DNA of 38,872 nt from Microlunatus antarcticus (GCF_014193425.1 NZ_JACHZG010000003.1:1-38872); one strand, 5' to 3'. Numbered from the stretch's first letter, positions 16,541 to 24,872 are shown. A program made the numbers and translations. The notes: generated from the sequence alone by a model not told the origin.

Positions 16541-17596
16541 TCAGGTGCTGCGGGCCGGCGGGGCGGGGCCGGTGGAACGGGCGACGACGAGCTCGGCGGG
16601 CGCCAGCTCGACGTCGGGTGCGCTGCCGGACGCGGTGAGGGTGAGCAGCGTGCGGGCGGCGGCGGCACCCCACTCCTGCGGATCGGAGCGGATCGTGGTC
16701 AGCGGCGGGTGGGTGTGGCGGGCGGTCTCGGTGCCGTCGAAGCCGACGACCGACACCTCGCCGGGCACGTCCACCCCCGCCTCCTGCAGCACGCCGAGGC
16801 CGCTGATCGCCATCGGGTCGTTCGCGTAGACGATCGCCGTCGGACGGGTGCGGCCCGCCAGCAGCGCGGCGGTGGCGGCGGCGCCCTGGGTCATCGAGAA
16901 GTCGGTGTCGACGACGGCGGTGGGCACCAGCCCGCGCTCGGCGACCGCCTCCTCGAAGGCGCGACGGCGGTGCCGGGCGTGCAGCAGCGCGGGGTCGCCG
17001 CCGACGTGGGCGATCTCGCGGTGACCGAGGTCGACCAGGTGGTGCACGGCCGCGGTCACGCCCGCGGCGTCGTCGAGGACGACGCACGGGAAGGGCGCGT
17101 CACCGTCGGGTCGGCCGAGGAGCACGGCGGGGATCCGCAGCTCGACCAGCAGGGGGACGCGGCGGTCGTCGTGGCGGAGGTCGTTCAGGAACACCCCGTC
17201 GACGCGCCGGTCGGCGGCCAGGGTGCGGTAGGCGCGTTCCTCGGCCGCCTCGTCGCCCACGACGCTGAGCACCAGGACCCGGCCCTGCTCGGTCAGCACG
17301 GTCTCGATGCCGGCCATGAAGGCGGGGTAGAAGGGGTCGGCCGCGACGATCCGCAGGTCGCGCCGGAGGACCAGCCCGAGCGCGTACGTGGTCTGCGTCG
17401 AGAGGGTCCGGGCCTGCAGGTTCGGCCGCCAGCCCAGCTGGTCGGCAACCTCGAGCACCCGCAGCCGGGTGGCCTCGGCCACGCCGGGCCGGTTGTTCAC
17501 CGCGAGGGACACCAGCCCCTTGGACACCCCCGCCGCGCGCGCGACGTCCACGATCGTCGGCGCTCCGGGCGCCTCGCGCGGTGCTCGCGGGCTCAT
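16541..17596 (-). CDS. LacI-family transcriptional regulator
   Basis: A 351-residue repressor-type regulator. The N-terminal helix-turn-helix is TIVDVARAAGVSKGLVSLAVNNRPGVAEAT in segments at ~14-43, followed by the hinge helix region RPNLQARTLSTQTTYALGLV and a periplasmic-binding-protein-like sugar-sensing domain. ATG 17594-17596 is chosen because the HTH begins 13 residues later and a GAAGGT sequence lies upstream. It is the first gene of the minus-strand sugar operon, so the operator candidate at 17644-17655 would give autoregulation and sugar induction of the transporter, the GH130 enzyme and the secreted protein. Confidence 0.93.
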   Translation of the reverse strand: MSPRAPREAPGAPTIVDVARAAGVSKGLVSLAVNNRPGVAEATRLRVLEVADQLGWRPNLQARTLSTQTTYALGLVLRRDLRIVAADPFYPAFMAGIETVLTEQGRVLVLSVVGDEAAEERAYRTLAADRRVDGVFLNDLRHDDRRVPLLVELRIPAVLLGRPDGDAPFPCVVLDDAAGVTAAVHHLVDLGHREIAHVGGDPALLHARHRRRAFEEAVAERGLVPTAVVDTDFSMTQGAAATAALLAGRTRPTAIVYANDPMAISGLGVLQEAGVDVPGEVSVVGFDGTETARHTHPPLTTIRSDPQEWGAAAARTLLTLTASGSAPDVELAPAELVVARSTGPAPPARST

Positions 17597-17643
17597 CGAC
17601 GGTGACCTTCGTTGGTCGGGTGCTGCAGTGGCCGGCTCGCGTT

Positions 17644-17655
17644 TGAACCGGTTTA
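17644..17655. promoter_or_regulatory. Candidate LacI-family operator
   Basis: tgaaccggttta is a near-palindrome (one mismatched pair) with the central CG typical of LacI-family sites. It lies ~50 bp upstream of the lacI ATG, where a promoter for the sugar operon is expected. No second copy was noticed upstream of the GH2 gene. Confidence 0.55.
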
Positions 17656-17704
17656 GCGGACCGTACGCCCGTCGTCTCGGGCCGTCAAGGGTCCGACAAC
17701 GCAG

Positions 17705-17735
17705 GAGGGGTCCCCGGCTCAGCCGAAGACCCCTC
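17705..17735 (-). terminator. Candidate terminator after the GH2 gene
   Basis: gaggggtc (17705-17712) pairs with gacccctc (17728-17735), and an inner cggct/agccg pair extends the stem. It starts ~17 nt beyond the GH2 stop codon on the minus strand, before the lacI promoter region. There is no clear T-tract, which is common in high-GC hosts. Confidence 0.5.
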
Positions 17736-17751
17736 GTACCGCGCCCTGCGC

Positions 17752-20289
17752 CTACTGCGCGCCGGCCCCCTCGAGGTCGGCGACCTCGGAGGCCGACAGC
17801 GCCCGGTCGAAGACCTTGACGTCGTCGACCGACCCGTTGAGGTAGTCGACGGGGTTGCCGCCGAACTTCCCGCGGCCCACGGCCAGCACGCCGGTGGCCA
17901 CGTCGGGCGTCGCCAGCACGCTGGTCGTGCCCGCGGCCTTGCCGTCGACGTAGATCGTCAGCGTCGACGCCGTCGTGTCGCGCACGCCGACGAGGTGGTA
18001 CCACTGGCCGGTCTTCGGCTTGCCGAGGTCGGTGGCCAGCGCCCGTGCCCCGACGAAGCTGAAGGCCCACCGCTGGTCGGCGCCCGAGTACTGCAGGAAG
18101 AAGGCGCTGTTGGTGTCGCCGTCCTCGCTCACCACCGTCTGGAACGCGCCGTCCGCACTGTCGAGCCGGACCCAGGCCGAGACCGAGAAGTTCGTGCCCC
18201 GGGTCGGGACCACGGTCTTCGCGGTGTCGGCGAACTGCTCGCCCGTCAGGTGCAGCGCGGTCTTCGCGTCGGCCGTCGGTCCCTCGACCCAGGTCGCACC
18301 GTTGCGCAGGGTCAGCGGGTTGGCGCCCGCGGTGTCGGCCGCGGTCGTGCCCTGGCCCTCGTCGAGCGTCCAGTGCCCGACCCCGCCGAGGCCTGGCGCA
18401 CCGGCCGGCGGTGCGGGAGCGGGCTCGCTGCCGGCGTCGATCACCGACAGGTTGCTCGCCCGGATCCGCGCCTCGTCGACCTTCAGAACCTGGCGGTCGT
18501 ACGTGAAGAAGCCGTTCTGCTCGCCCTCCACGTCCGTGATCTGCGTGTAGACGCCACCCGAGAGCCCGTTCTTCGCGCCGAGGTCACGCAGGTCGTCGTT
18601 GTTCGCGACGTACTTGTCGTTCAGCTCCGCCGCGTCCTTGACCGCCCCGTACGGGTTGATCGAGGCCGACGGCCACAGGTGGCCGGGCACGGAGAGGGTG
18701 AGTCCGCCGTGCTCGCCGTCGATCGAGGCCCGCTTCGCGTCGGGCGCCGGCAGCGCCGGCCCCTGGTACTGGTGGTAGTCGATGACGTCGCCGTTGCCCG
18801 GGTCACCCGGGGTGTCGCAGCAGTTCGACCCGCTGCGCGAGTCGACGAGCCGGGTCGGGTCCTGCTTCTTGACCTGGTCGCCCAGGTCGGCCGCCGCCTC
18901 GACGCTCCACTGGCCCCAGCCCTCGTTGAAGGGCACCCAGCCGATGATCGACGTCACGCCCTTGAGCTGGTCGACCATCCGCGAGGTCTCGCTGCGGAGG
19001 TTGGCCTTGTCGGAGCTGCTGAGGCGGTCGTTGCGTCCGGTCGGCAGAGCCGGCTGGTCCTGCCAGACCAGCATCCCGAGCTTGTCGGCCCAGTAGTACC
19101 AGCGGGCCGGCTCGACCTTGATGTGCTTGCGGATGGTGTTGAAGCCGAGGTCCTTCGTCTTCTGGATGTCGAACTTGAGCGCCTCGTCGGTCGGCGCGGT
19201 GTAGATGCCGTCCGGCCAGTAGCCCTGGTCGAGCGTGGCGAGCAGGAACGTCGGCTTCCCGTTCAGCACGATCCGCTGCTTGCCGTTGACGAGCTCGAGC
19301 CCGATGGTGCGCAGGCCCGCGTAGCTCTCCACCTTGTCGGTGCTCTTGCCGCGCTTGAGCGTGACCTTGAACGTGTAGAGGAAGGGGTCCTCCGGCGACC
19401 ACAGGCGCGGCTTCTTGATCTTCAGCTTGAGCTGGCTGCTGGCCTTGCCGCTGACGCTGCCGACCCTCTTCTTGCCCGCGTACGCCTTGACGCTGATCTT
19501 GGCGTTCTTCGTCGGGCCGTTCACGGCTGCCGAGACGGTGAAGGACTTGAGGTCGGTGTTCGGGGTCGCGGTGAACGCGTCGAGGCTCGTCCGCGCGACC
19601 GGCTCCAGCCACACGGACTGCCAGATGCCCGAAGCGGCGGTGTAGAAGATGCCGTCCGGGTCGAGGCGCTGCTTGCCGACCGGGATGTCCTCGCTGTCGA
19701 CCGGTGAGGCGACGCCGACGACGATCTCCTGCTTGCCGCTCTTGCGCAGCGCGTCGGTGATGTCGACGCCGAACGCCTCGTACGCGCCCGTGTGCTCGAC
19801 GAGCCGGGTGCCGTTGACCCACACGGTGGCGGCGTAGTTCACGGCGCCGAAGTTGAGCCGTACGCGCTGGTCGCCCGTCCGGAACGAGGACGGCACCGTG
19901 ACCGTACGGCGGTAGAGCATGAAGTCCGAGTGCTCCATGACGCCCGAGAGCGCGGACTCGGCCGGGTAGGGCACGAGGATCTGGCCCGACAGCTTCTGGC
20001 CGAAGGTCGGCTTGGTGTAGCCGTCGGAGGGCTGGTACTCCCACAGCCCGTTCAGGCTCTGCCACTCCGGCTTGGCCACGCTCGGCCGGGCCAGCTGCGG
20101 GCGCGGGTAGTCCGGCAGCGCGTTGGTGGGGGAGACCTGGGAGGTCCAGGGCGTGGCGAGCGGGGCGGACTTGTCGCTCCACGTGTTCGAGGCGGCGGCC
20201 GAGGCCGGGACGGCGGGCGCGATCATCGCGACCGCCGTGCTGGCGGCGAGCAGCGCTCCGAGCGTGCGGCGCCGGCGGGGGGAACCCAT
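17752..20289 (-). CDS. Secreted GH2 glycosidase with C-terminal LamG domain
   Basis: An 845-residue exported protein. A signal peptide (~1-34, with RRRR near the start and AVPASAAA at the end) precedes a GH2 sugar-binding domain, an Ig-like domain and a TIM barrel. The acid/base motif FNEGWG and a later GEHGG segment fit the two GH2 catalytic glutamates. The last ~210 residues form a LamG/concanavalin-like domain (HWTLDEGQGTTAAD to LNGSVDDVKVFDRALSASEV), probably for binding polysaccharide. GH2 enzymes hydrolyse beta-galactosides, beta-mannosides or beta-glucuronides; next to a GH130 locus beta-mannoside is attractive but unproven. ATG 20287-20289 with AAGGAAG upstream is preferred over upstream in-frame codons that would break the signal peptide. 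Confidence 0.88.
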   Translation of the reverse strand: MGSPRRRRTLGALLAASTAVAMIAPAVPASAAASNTWSDKSAPLATPWTSQVSPTNALPDYPRPQLARPSVAKPEWQSLNGLWEYQPSDGYTKPTFGQKLSGQILVPYPAESALSGVMEHSDFMLYRRTVTVPSSFRTGDQRVRLNFGAVNYAATVWVNGTRLVEHTGAYEAFGVDITDALRKSGKQEIVVGVASPVDSEDIPVGKQRLDPDGIFYTAASGIWQSVWLEPVARTSLDAFTATPNTDLKSFTVSAAVNGPTKNAKISVKAYAGKKRVGSVSGKASSQLKLKIKKPRLWSPEDPFLYTFKVTLKRGKSTDKVESYAGLRTIGLELVNGKQRIVLNGKPTFLLATLDQGYWPDGIYTAPTDEALKFDIQKTKDLGFNTIRKHIKVEPARWYYWADKLGMLVWQDQPALPTGRNDRLSSSDKANLRSETSRMVDQLKGVTSIIGWVPFNEGWGQWSVEAAADLGDQVKKQDPTRLVDSRSGSNCCDTPGDPGNGDVIDYHQYQGPALPAPDAKRASIDGEHGGLTLSVPGHLWPSASINPYGAVKDAAELNDKYVANNDDLRDLGAKNGLSGGVYTQITDVEGEQNGFFTYDRQVLKVDEARIRASNLSVIDAGSEPAPAPPAGAPGLGGVGHWTLDEGQGTTAADTAGANPLTLRNGATWVEGPTADAKTALHLTGEQFADTAKTVVPTRGTNFSVSAWVRLDSADGAFQTVVSEDGDTNSAFFLQYSGADQRWAFSFVGARALATDLGKPKTGQWYHLVGVRDTTASTLTIYVDGKAAGTTSVLATPDVATGVLAVGRGKFGGNPVDYLNGSVDDVKVFDRALSASEVADLEGAGAQ

Positions 20290-20618
20290 CTGGACCAACT
20301 TCCTTGTCGGTGAGCCAGGCTCTCGGTCCGGGGGTCGGATCCGTGACGAGCGAGGCTGAGATGCATCGTCCAACACTGCACTGACAGGTCTGTGCCCGGT
20401 CCCCTCGCCCCTGTCGTCAGACCAGGGTCTCGAACCGCGGGCGGCTGCATTAGACGTGGGTTTGCGCCTGTGCCACACTTGGTCTTGCTGTTGCAGTTCT
20501 TGAGTCGTGGTATGTGCTACGCCCGATGGATCTAGCGGTGGGCGGTGGGCCGAGACCCGACGCCCGACAGCATTCCGAGACTGCGAGGTGCGGTCCGGAG
20601 GAGTCTAGGGAGATTTAC
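20290..20618. other. Intergenic region between divergent GH2 and cold-shock genes
   Basis: The 329 nt hold no credible gene. The part next to the cold-shock gene is AT-richer (cttgctgttgcagttcttg around 20483-20501), fits a promoter, and leaves a leader of perhaps 90-120 nt, as expected for csp mRNAs. The left part should hold the GH2 promoter; I cannot name precise boxes. Confidence 0.5.
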
Positions 20619-20822
20619 ATGGCACAGGGAACCGTCAAGTGGTTCAACGCTGAGAAGGGCTTCGGCTTCATCGCCGTCGACGGCGGCGGGCCGGACGTTT
20701 TCGTGCACTACAGCGCGATCGAGTCGTCGGGCTTCCGCTCGCTCGACGAGGGCCAGCGGGTCGAGTTCTCGACCGCTCAGGGCCCCAAGGGCCCCCAGGC
20801 CGAGAAGGTTCAGGCCATCTGA
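20619..20822 (+). CDS. cspA: Cold-shock protein CspA family
   Basis: A 67-residue single cold-shock domain (OB fold) that binds single-stranded RNA/DNA and acts as an RNA chaperone. RNP1 (KGFGFIAV) and RNP2 (VFVHYSAI) are intact, and the N-terminus [10 protein letters not shown] is typical of actinobacterial Csp proteins. ATG 20619 has AGGGAG 6 nt upstream; an in-frame upstream extension to 20514 has no homology and is rejected. A strong terminator at 20849-20880 follows, so it is a single-gene transcript. The long leader fits post-transcriptional cold regulation. Confidence 0.97.
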   Translation: MAQGTVKWFNAEKGFGFIAVDGGGPDVFVHYSAIESSGFRSLDEGQRVEFSTAQGPKGPQAEKVQAI

Positions 20823-20848
20823 GGCTTTCTGCCTCGTAGGACCAACGA

Positions 20849-20880
20849 GAAGCGCCGACCCTCCGGGGTCGGCGCTTCTT
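20849..20880 (+). terminator. Rho-independent terminator of the csp gene
   Basis: A perfect 14-bp stem, agaagcgccgaccc (20849-20862) with gggtcggcgcttct (20867-20880), closes on a TCCG loop and is followed by a T-containing tail. It starts 27 nt after the csp stop codon. Confidence 0.92.
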
Positions 20881-20914
20881 GCCGTTTCTGACGTCCGCAC
20901 AGCCGGAGCACGTT

Positions 20915-20933
20915 CCCTGAGCTTGTCGAAGGG
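20915..20933 (+). repeat. Dispersed CCCTGAGCTTGTCGAAGGG repeat copy
   Basis: A full copy of the dispersed element also seen at 3915-3932 and, inverted, at 35488-35506. Here it is intergenic, just downstream of the csp terminator and 8 nt from the stop of the convergent small membrane protein gene. Confidence 0.75.
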
Positions 20934-20941
20934 CGAAGGGG

Positions 20942-21421
20942 TCAGAGCCAGCGCCCGCCCGGCCCGAACTCGAGGACCTCGACCACGGGGCCCACGGCTG
21001 GAGCGCTGAACGCGAGCCGCGGAACGCCCCTCGGCGTGGGCGCCGCCTCAGGGGTCGCCACCTCGTTCAGCCCGTACGCGAGCACCGCCGCCTCCGCGTC
21101 GCGGACGTCGCGCACCAGTCGCTCGTGCGCCATCCGGTTCCCCACCTGGCGAGTCGCGGTCATGTGCTCGTCGTCGAGAATCAGCCGCCGCACCCGCTCG
21201 AGATGCCCCCGCAGCTGCTCGAGCCGGTCGACCGCCCACCGGCGCAGCACGCCCTCGTCGGGCTGCTCCTGCTCGACCACCTGGAGCCAGAGTCGTACGG
21301 CGACCGGCTCGAGCCGTGGCCGGATCCGACGCCACAAGGGAGGCCGACTCAGGATCCAGGCGACCAGCGGCAGGCACAGCACAGCCAGGAACGCGTAGGC
21401 GTCGCTGACGTGCTCCTGCAT
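20942..21421 (-). CDS. Small membrane-anchored protein of unknown function
   Basis: A 159-residue protein whose family I do not recognise. One hydrophobic N-terminal segment (YAFLAVLCLPLVAWIL, ~9-24) is followed by a basic helical region (RPPLWRRIRPRLEP) and a charged, probably coiled helical body to ~residue 120, then a Pro/Ala-rich tail. The topology suggests an inner-membrane protein with a cytosolic helical domain. ATG 21419-21421 is chosen because it precedes the membrane segment and has GAGGACGG upstream; the in-frame extension to 21547 runs through the promoter region. A TACAAT hexamer at 21451-21456 gives a short leader. It is divergent from the SEFIR gene, but there is no evidence that they work together. 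Confidence 0.65.
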   Translation of the reverse strand: MQEHVSDAYAFLAVLCLPLVAWILSRPPLWRRIRPRLEPVAVRLWLQVVEQEQPDEGVLRRWAVDRLEQLRGHLERVRRLILDDEHMTATRQVGNRMAHERLVRDVRDAEAAVLAYGLNEVATPEAAPTPRGVPRLAFSAPAVGPVVEVLEFGPGGRWL

Positions 21422-21441
21422 GTTCCGTCCTCGTCCGTGAG

Positions 21442-21457
21442 GTACAAAGAATTGTAC
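21442..21457 (-). promoter_or_regulatory. Palindrome with -10-like TACAAT
   Basis: gtacaa and ttgtac form a 6-bp inverted repeat around agaa. On the minus strand it contains TACAAT (21456-21451), a good -10 hexamer ~30 nt upstream of the ATG of the small membrane protein gene. An operator overlapping the promoter is possible. No convincing -35 was found. Confidence 0.45.
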
Positions 21458-21549
21458 GTAGCGGAAGTCAGATGGGCCATGGATCGATCGAGCAGCACTC
21501 CTGTCTAGGCTCAGGGGCTCGTCGCAGACCGTGAGATCGGAGAACAAGG

Positions 21550-22542
21550 GTGTCTGTCCCGCCGACCGCGCTGCTCTCTTGGGCCCACAAGCCCAACCAG
21601 CCGGGGACCGACGCTGCCTGGAGCAACGAAGTTCTGCAGCTGGCCGTGAACCTGCGCCAGTTCGGTGTCGACGCGGACCTCGACCTGTTCCACCTCAGCG
21701 AGCCCGGGATCGAGTGGACGGGATGGGGGCCGAGCCGCATCACGAAGTGCGACTACACGGTCGTCCTGGTGAACCAGGCTTGGCGGCAGCGTTTCGAAGG
21801 GACCAACGAGCCGAACGAAGGCGCGGGGGCCGTGGCCGAGGCGGACACGCTCCTCGGGCTGTTCGAGCGGAACCAGGACGACTTCCGGCGGCGGTTGCTG
21901 GTCGTCGTGCTGCCCGGGGCCGACTTGCATGACGTGCCGCCGCGGCTCTCCGGGCAGCAACGATTCGTGCTCAAAGACTTAACCAGGAACGACCTCGAGC
22001 CACTGCTGCGGCTGCTGCACGGCTCGCCCGAGCACGTCATGCAACCGGTCGGACCTGCTCCCTTCCTTCCACCCGTCAGGTTCGGACCGATTGATGGAGC
22101 CGCGGGAACCCCGGGCATCCACACTTACGTCCCCGGAGTGCCCGACGAGGGGCAAGAGGTTGTCCAGCAGCAGCTAGCGTCCAATCCAGCCGGAGCGGTG
22201 GTGCGATCGTTCCTCGAGGAGCTGACGACGAAGCAGGGAGTCGCCCTTCATGGGGTGCGCCGGCGAGACGCCGCACCTGGTTCGCTCGACGACTACACGG
22301 GCTACTTGCGTCTCACCCGTGCGGCTAGAACGATCGGCTACCTGTACGCAAGCACCGGACGCCTCAACCCGAAGGTGAGCGGGCCGACGCTCGAGACACT
22401 GTCGTCCCTGGCTCCGGACGCGCGGCAAGTCGGCTCGAGCAACGAGGCCTACCGAGCGGTCATCACCGTCAACGATCCGCGGTCGCGAGAGCAGGCGATC
22501 GCTCTGCTGCGCCGGGCGGCCGGTCTCGGTGCGGCTACCTGA
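21550..22542 (+). CDS. SEFIR/TIR-like domain protein, putative immune effector
   Basis: A 330-residue protein starting at GTG 21550. Residues ~5-170 form a SEFIR-type fold: box 1 ALLSWAHKP (7-15), an amphipathic helix (WSNEVLQLAVNLRQFGVDADLD), then WTGWGPSRITKCDYTVVLVNQAW, matching the pattern of bacterial SEFIR proteins, relatives of TIR domains. The C-terminal ~120 residues (YTGYLRLTRAARTIGYLYAS to the end) are a separate small domain I cannot name. SEFIR and TIR proteins often act as NAD-consuming or signalling effectors in bacterial defence; which applies here is unknown. Position next to a DNA methyltransferase and a restriction-like operon supports a defence role. The Shine-Dalgarno is weak. 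Confidence 0.75.
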   Translation: MSVPPTALLSWAHKPNQPGTDAAWSNEVLQLAVNLRQFGVDADLDLFHLSEPGIEWTGWGPSRITKCDYTVVLVNQAWRQRFEGTNEPNEGAGAVAEADTLLGLFERNQDDFRRRLLVVVLPGADLHDVPPRLSGQQRFVLKDLTRNDLEPLLRLLHGSPEHVMQPVGPAPFLPPVRFGPIDGAAGTPGIHTYVPGVPDEGQEVVQQQLASNPAGAVVRSFLEELTTKQGVALHGVRRRDAAPGSLDDYTGYLRLTRAARTIGYLYASTGRLNPKVSGPTLETLSSLAPDARQVGSSNEAYRAVITVNDPRSREQAIALLRRAAGLGAAT

Positions 22543-22911
22543 GCAAATGACCCAGGTCGAGGTGGACCCGCCTGCCACGGCCAGCATGAGGGAGCAGACG
22601 AGTGCTCTTCTTACCTGCCACACGAGGGCCGCCAGCGTCGCCATGCTCAGCCAGGAGACGAAGACACCAGTGCGACTGCGGAGGGTCGCACCCCCACTGC
22701 TGGACTGTGAACGCCCTGCGACTGCTGCCACCGCGTCGCGTGGCGAGGCCCAGGGTCGACGCGCGGGTGGACAACACGACACCGCTGGCGCGCAACACCA
22801 TGAGTTGTGGGTACTGAGTTCACGGCTCGTAGGCTCGGCGACGTGCAGGACTTTCTCTTCAGCGTGGCGCCTCAGAGTCGAACGCCAGCTCGAGCTGCTA
22901 AGCTGGCCGAC
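22543..22911. other. Gene-free gap before the DNA methyltransferase gene
   Basis: I see no convincing gene in these 369 nt. An antisense frame here encodes a hydrophobic stretch (VFVSWLSMATLAALVWQVRR), but it runs on into antisense SEFIR and has no start signals. TAAGCT at 22899-22904 is a possible -10 box 7 nt before the methyltransferase ATG, which would give a leaderless mRNA. The stretch may be the scar of a lost gene. Confidence 0.45.
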
Positions 22912-24309
22912 ATGGCACCCTCGTTCAAGTTCGTGGACCTGTTCGCCGGTATCGGGGGCTTCCACGCAGCCCTGAGCCACGCCGGCGGCGAGTGCGTGTT
23001 CGTGTCCGAGATCGACGAGCAGGCCATGACGACCTACCGGCACAACTGGGTCGACGGCCAGGCTGAGCCGCCCGTCCTCAACTCCGACATCACCACCGCT
23101 GCGAACGACACCGTCATGGAGGTGCCCGAGCACGACGTCCTGACCGCGGGTTTCCCTTGCCAGCCGTTCTCCAAGTCGGGCTATCAGCGAGGCATGGACG
23201 AGGCCCGCGGGACGCTGTTCTGGAACATCGCCCGGATCATCGAGAAGCGCAAGCCCTCGGTCGTCCTGCTCGAGAACGTCCGTAACATCGCCGGCCCGCG
23301 TCACCGCCACGAGTGGGACGTGATCATCAAGACCCTGCGACAGCTCGGTTACCGCGTCTCGAGCTCGCCGACGGTGTTCTCCCCCCACTTGCTGCCCCCG
23401 CACCTGGGCGGAACCCCGCAGGTGCGAGACCGCGTCTTCATCGTGGGCACCTACGTCGGACCGGTCCGTGCCATGGAGGAGACCGAGGTCGGGCCGACCG
23501 TCCTCCGCGCTCCGGTTGAGGGCTGGGACCCGTCGCGCTGGGACGTGAACTGGGTGCTCGACGAGGACAGCTCGATCCCTGACCTCGAGCGCTACCGGCT
23601 GAACGACCAGGAGCGCGAGTGGATCCAGGTCTGGGACGACCTGGTTCAGGCCCACCAGCAGAGCAAGGGGCGGCGCCTCCCCGGCTTTCCCCTCTGGTCC
23701 GACCTCTGGCAGCCGAACGGGATGCCGTCAGAGTTGGAGATCAGCGCGCTGCCCACGTGGAAGGCCGACTTCACCCGCAAGAACATCGCCTTCTACCGGG
23801 AGAACGAGGCAGTCATCGACGCCTGGCGTTCCGCCCACCCTTCGCTCGCCTCGTTCCCGGTCACCCGGCGCAAGCTCGAGTGGCAGGCGCAAGACTCCAC
23901 GTCTCTCTGGGACACGGTCATGCACTTCCGCCCGTCGGGAATTCGCGCAAAGGCGGCCACCTACCTCCCTGCGCTCGTGGCTATCACGCAGACCTCCATC
24001 GTCGGGTCGCGACGGCGCCGGCTCACTCCGCACGAGGCTGCTCGCCTTCAGGGGCTCCCGCGCTCCTTCGCGTTCGCCAATCGGCGAGAAGCCGCGTCCT
24101 ACAAGCAGGTGGGGAACGGCGTCGCGGTCGGGGCTGCTTGGTACGTGCTCCGCAGCCACGTCGAGAACGACGCTCACTCGTCTCGGCCGCAGATCCCGGA
24201 GCGCGTGCGGCAGGCGGTCCTCTCGGCCCCGCTCAACGGCAGCACCGATGCGCTCAACCCGTTGGCCCTCCAGCTGTACCCGGGTCCTCGGGCGGCTGCT
24301 GCGCTTTGA
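22912..24309 (+). CDS. dcm: DNA (cytosine-5) methyltransferase
   Basis: A 465-residue C5-cytosine methyltransferase. Motif I FVDLFAGIGG (7-16), motif IV GFPCQPFSKSG with catalytic Cys83, motif VI LLENV (Glu121), motif VIII QVRDR (170-174) and motif X YKQVGNGVAVG (near the end) are all present in order, so it should be active. The long segment between VIII and X holds the target-recognition region; the recognition sequence cannot be predicted. ATG 22912 is chosen because motif I starts at residue 7, as usual; an upstream in-frame extension has no homology. It protects host DNA from the restriction-like operon on the other strand. Its 3' end overlaps the convergent vsr gene by 56 nt. Confidence 0.95.
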   Translation: MAPSFKFVDLFAGIGGFHAALSHAGGECVFVSEIDEQAMTTYRHNWVDGQAEPPVLNSDITTAANDTVMEVPEHDVLTAGFPCQPFSKSGYQRGMDEARGTLFWNIARIIEKRKPSVVLLENVRNIAGPRHRHEWDVIIKTLRQLGYRVSSSPTVFSPHLLPPHLGGTPQVRDRVFIVGTYVGPVRAMEETEVGPTVLRAPVEGWDPSRWDVNWVLDEDSSIPDLERYRLNDQEREWIQVWDDLVQAHQQSKGRRLPGFPLWSDLWQPNGMPSELEISALPTWKADFTRKNIAFYRENEAVIDAWRSAHPSLASFPVTRRKLEWQAQDSTSLWDTVMHFRPSGIRAKAATYLPALVAITQTSIVGSRRRRLTPHEAARLQGLPRSFAFANRREAASYKQVGNGVAVGAAWYVLRSHVENDAHSSRPQIPERVRQAVLSAPLNGSTDALNPLALQLYPGPRAAAAL

Positions 24310-24775
24310 CGGGTCGTCGGCGCCGACCGTCTAGAGCGTCGAGCACCGCCTCTACCTGGTCCGCTGCTTGAACGGCAGGGACGTGCTCCCAGATGCGCAA
24401 CACCGCCCAACCTTCCTCGGCCAGGTGTTCGTCGGTGTCCCGGTCGCGACCATGGTTGGCCGCTAGCTTGGTGGCCCACCAACCGGAGTTGTGCGTCGGG
24501 GTCGTCCCGTGTTTTGGACAGCCGTGCCAGAAGCAGCCGTCGACAAACACGGCCAGCCGCGCCCGTGTGAAAGCGATGTCGATCGTGCGCCGGTTCCGCC
24601 CAGGAACGCGGACGACAACGCGATAGCGTCGGCCGCGTCTATGTAACTCTCTTCGCAGCGCGAGCTCGGGTTTGGTGTCGCGGCGCGCGGCCTGAGACAT
24701 CCGCTTCGACAGCGAAGGATCGCTCGATCCTGGATGCACCGGGACGCTGAATGTCCTCTGCGTCCTATTGCTCAC
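24254..24775 (-). CDS. vsr: Vsr-type very short patch repair endonuclease
   Basis: A 173-residue Vsr-family nuclease, which nicks next to T:G mismatches made by deamination of 5-methylcytosine. Landmarks are MSQAARRDTKPELALRREL (26-44), IDIAF (Asp66, fitting the catalytic aspartate), FVDGCFWHGCPKH (77-89, zinc and catalytic His region), the W...K...N..RD stretch and LRIWEH. The start is GTG 24773-24775; ATG at residue 26 is an alternative that still keeps the whole domain. It lies 97 nt downstream of the four-gene Z1 operon on the same strand and overlaps the methyltransferase tail by 56 nt, a usual pairing for Dcm-Vsr. Alternatively it could be the restriction nuclease of the system. Confidence 0.92.
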   Translation of the reverse strand: MSNRTQRTFSVPVHPGSSDPSLSKRMSQAARRDTKPELALRRELHRRGRRYRVVVRVPGRNRRTIDIAFTRARLAVFVDGCFWHGCPKHGTTPTHNSGWWATKLAANHGRDRDTDEHLAEEGWAVLRIWEHVPAVQAADQVEAVLDALDGRRRRPVKAQQPPEDPGTAGGPTG

Positions 24776-24872
24776 GAGGAACCCTGAGTCGGACCGTTAT
24801 GGTGAAACTGAACTTGCGCATCACCTGCGTCGCCAGTCGACGAGCGTCATTAGCGAGACCTTTACTCGTCGT

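Noticed and set aside
15107-17605. An 832-residue plus-strand open frame opposite the sugar transporter and lacI genes.
   Set aside because: It is antisense to genes with full family motifs, is rich in Arg/Gly/Val/Asp repeats with no domain, and is a usual shadow in high-GC DNA.
17752-20289. GH2 gene as part of the same transcript as the lacI sugar operon.
   Set aside because: 155 nt with a candidate terminator and a candidate operator separate them, so a separate transcript is more likely.
22174-23655. Minus-strand open frame with a hydrophobic stretch in the 22.5-22.9 kb gap.
   Set aside because: It runs antisense through both the SEFIR and the methyltransferase genes and has no Shine-Dalgarno or recognisable domain.
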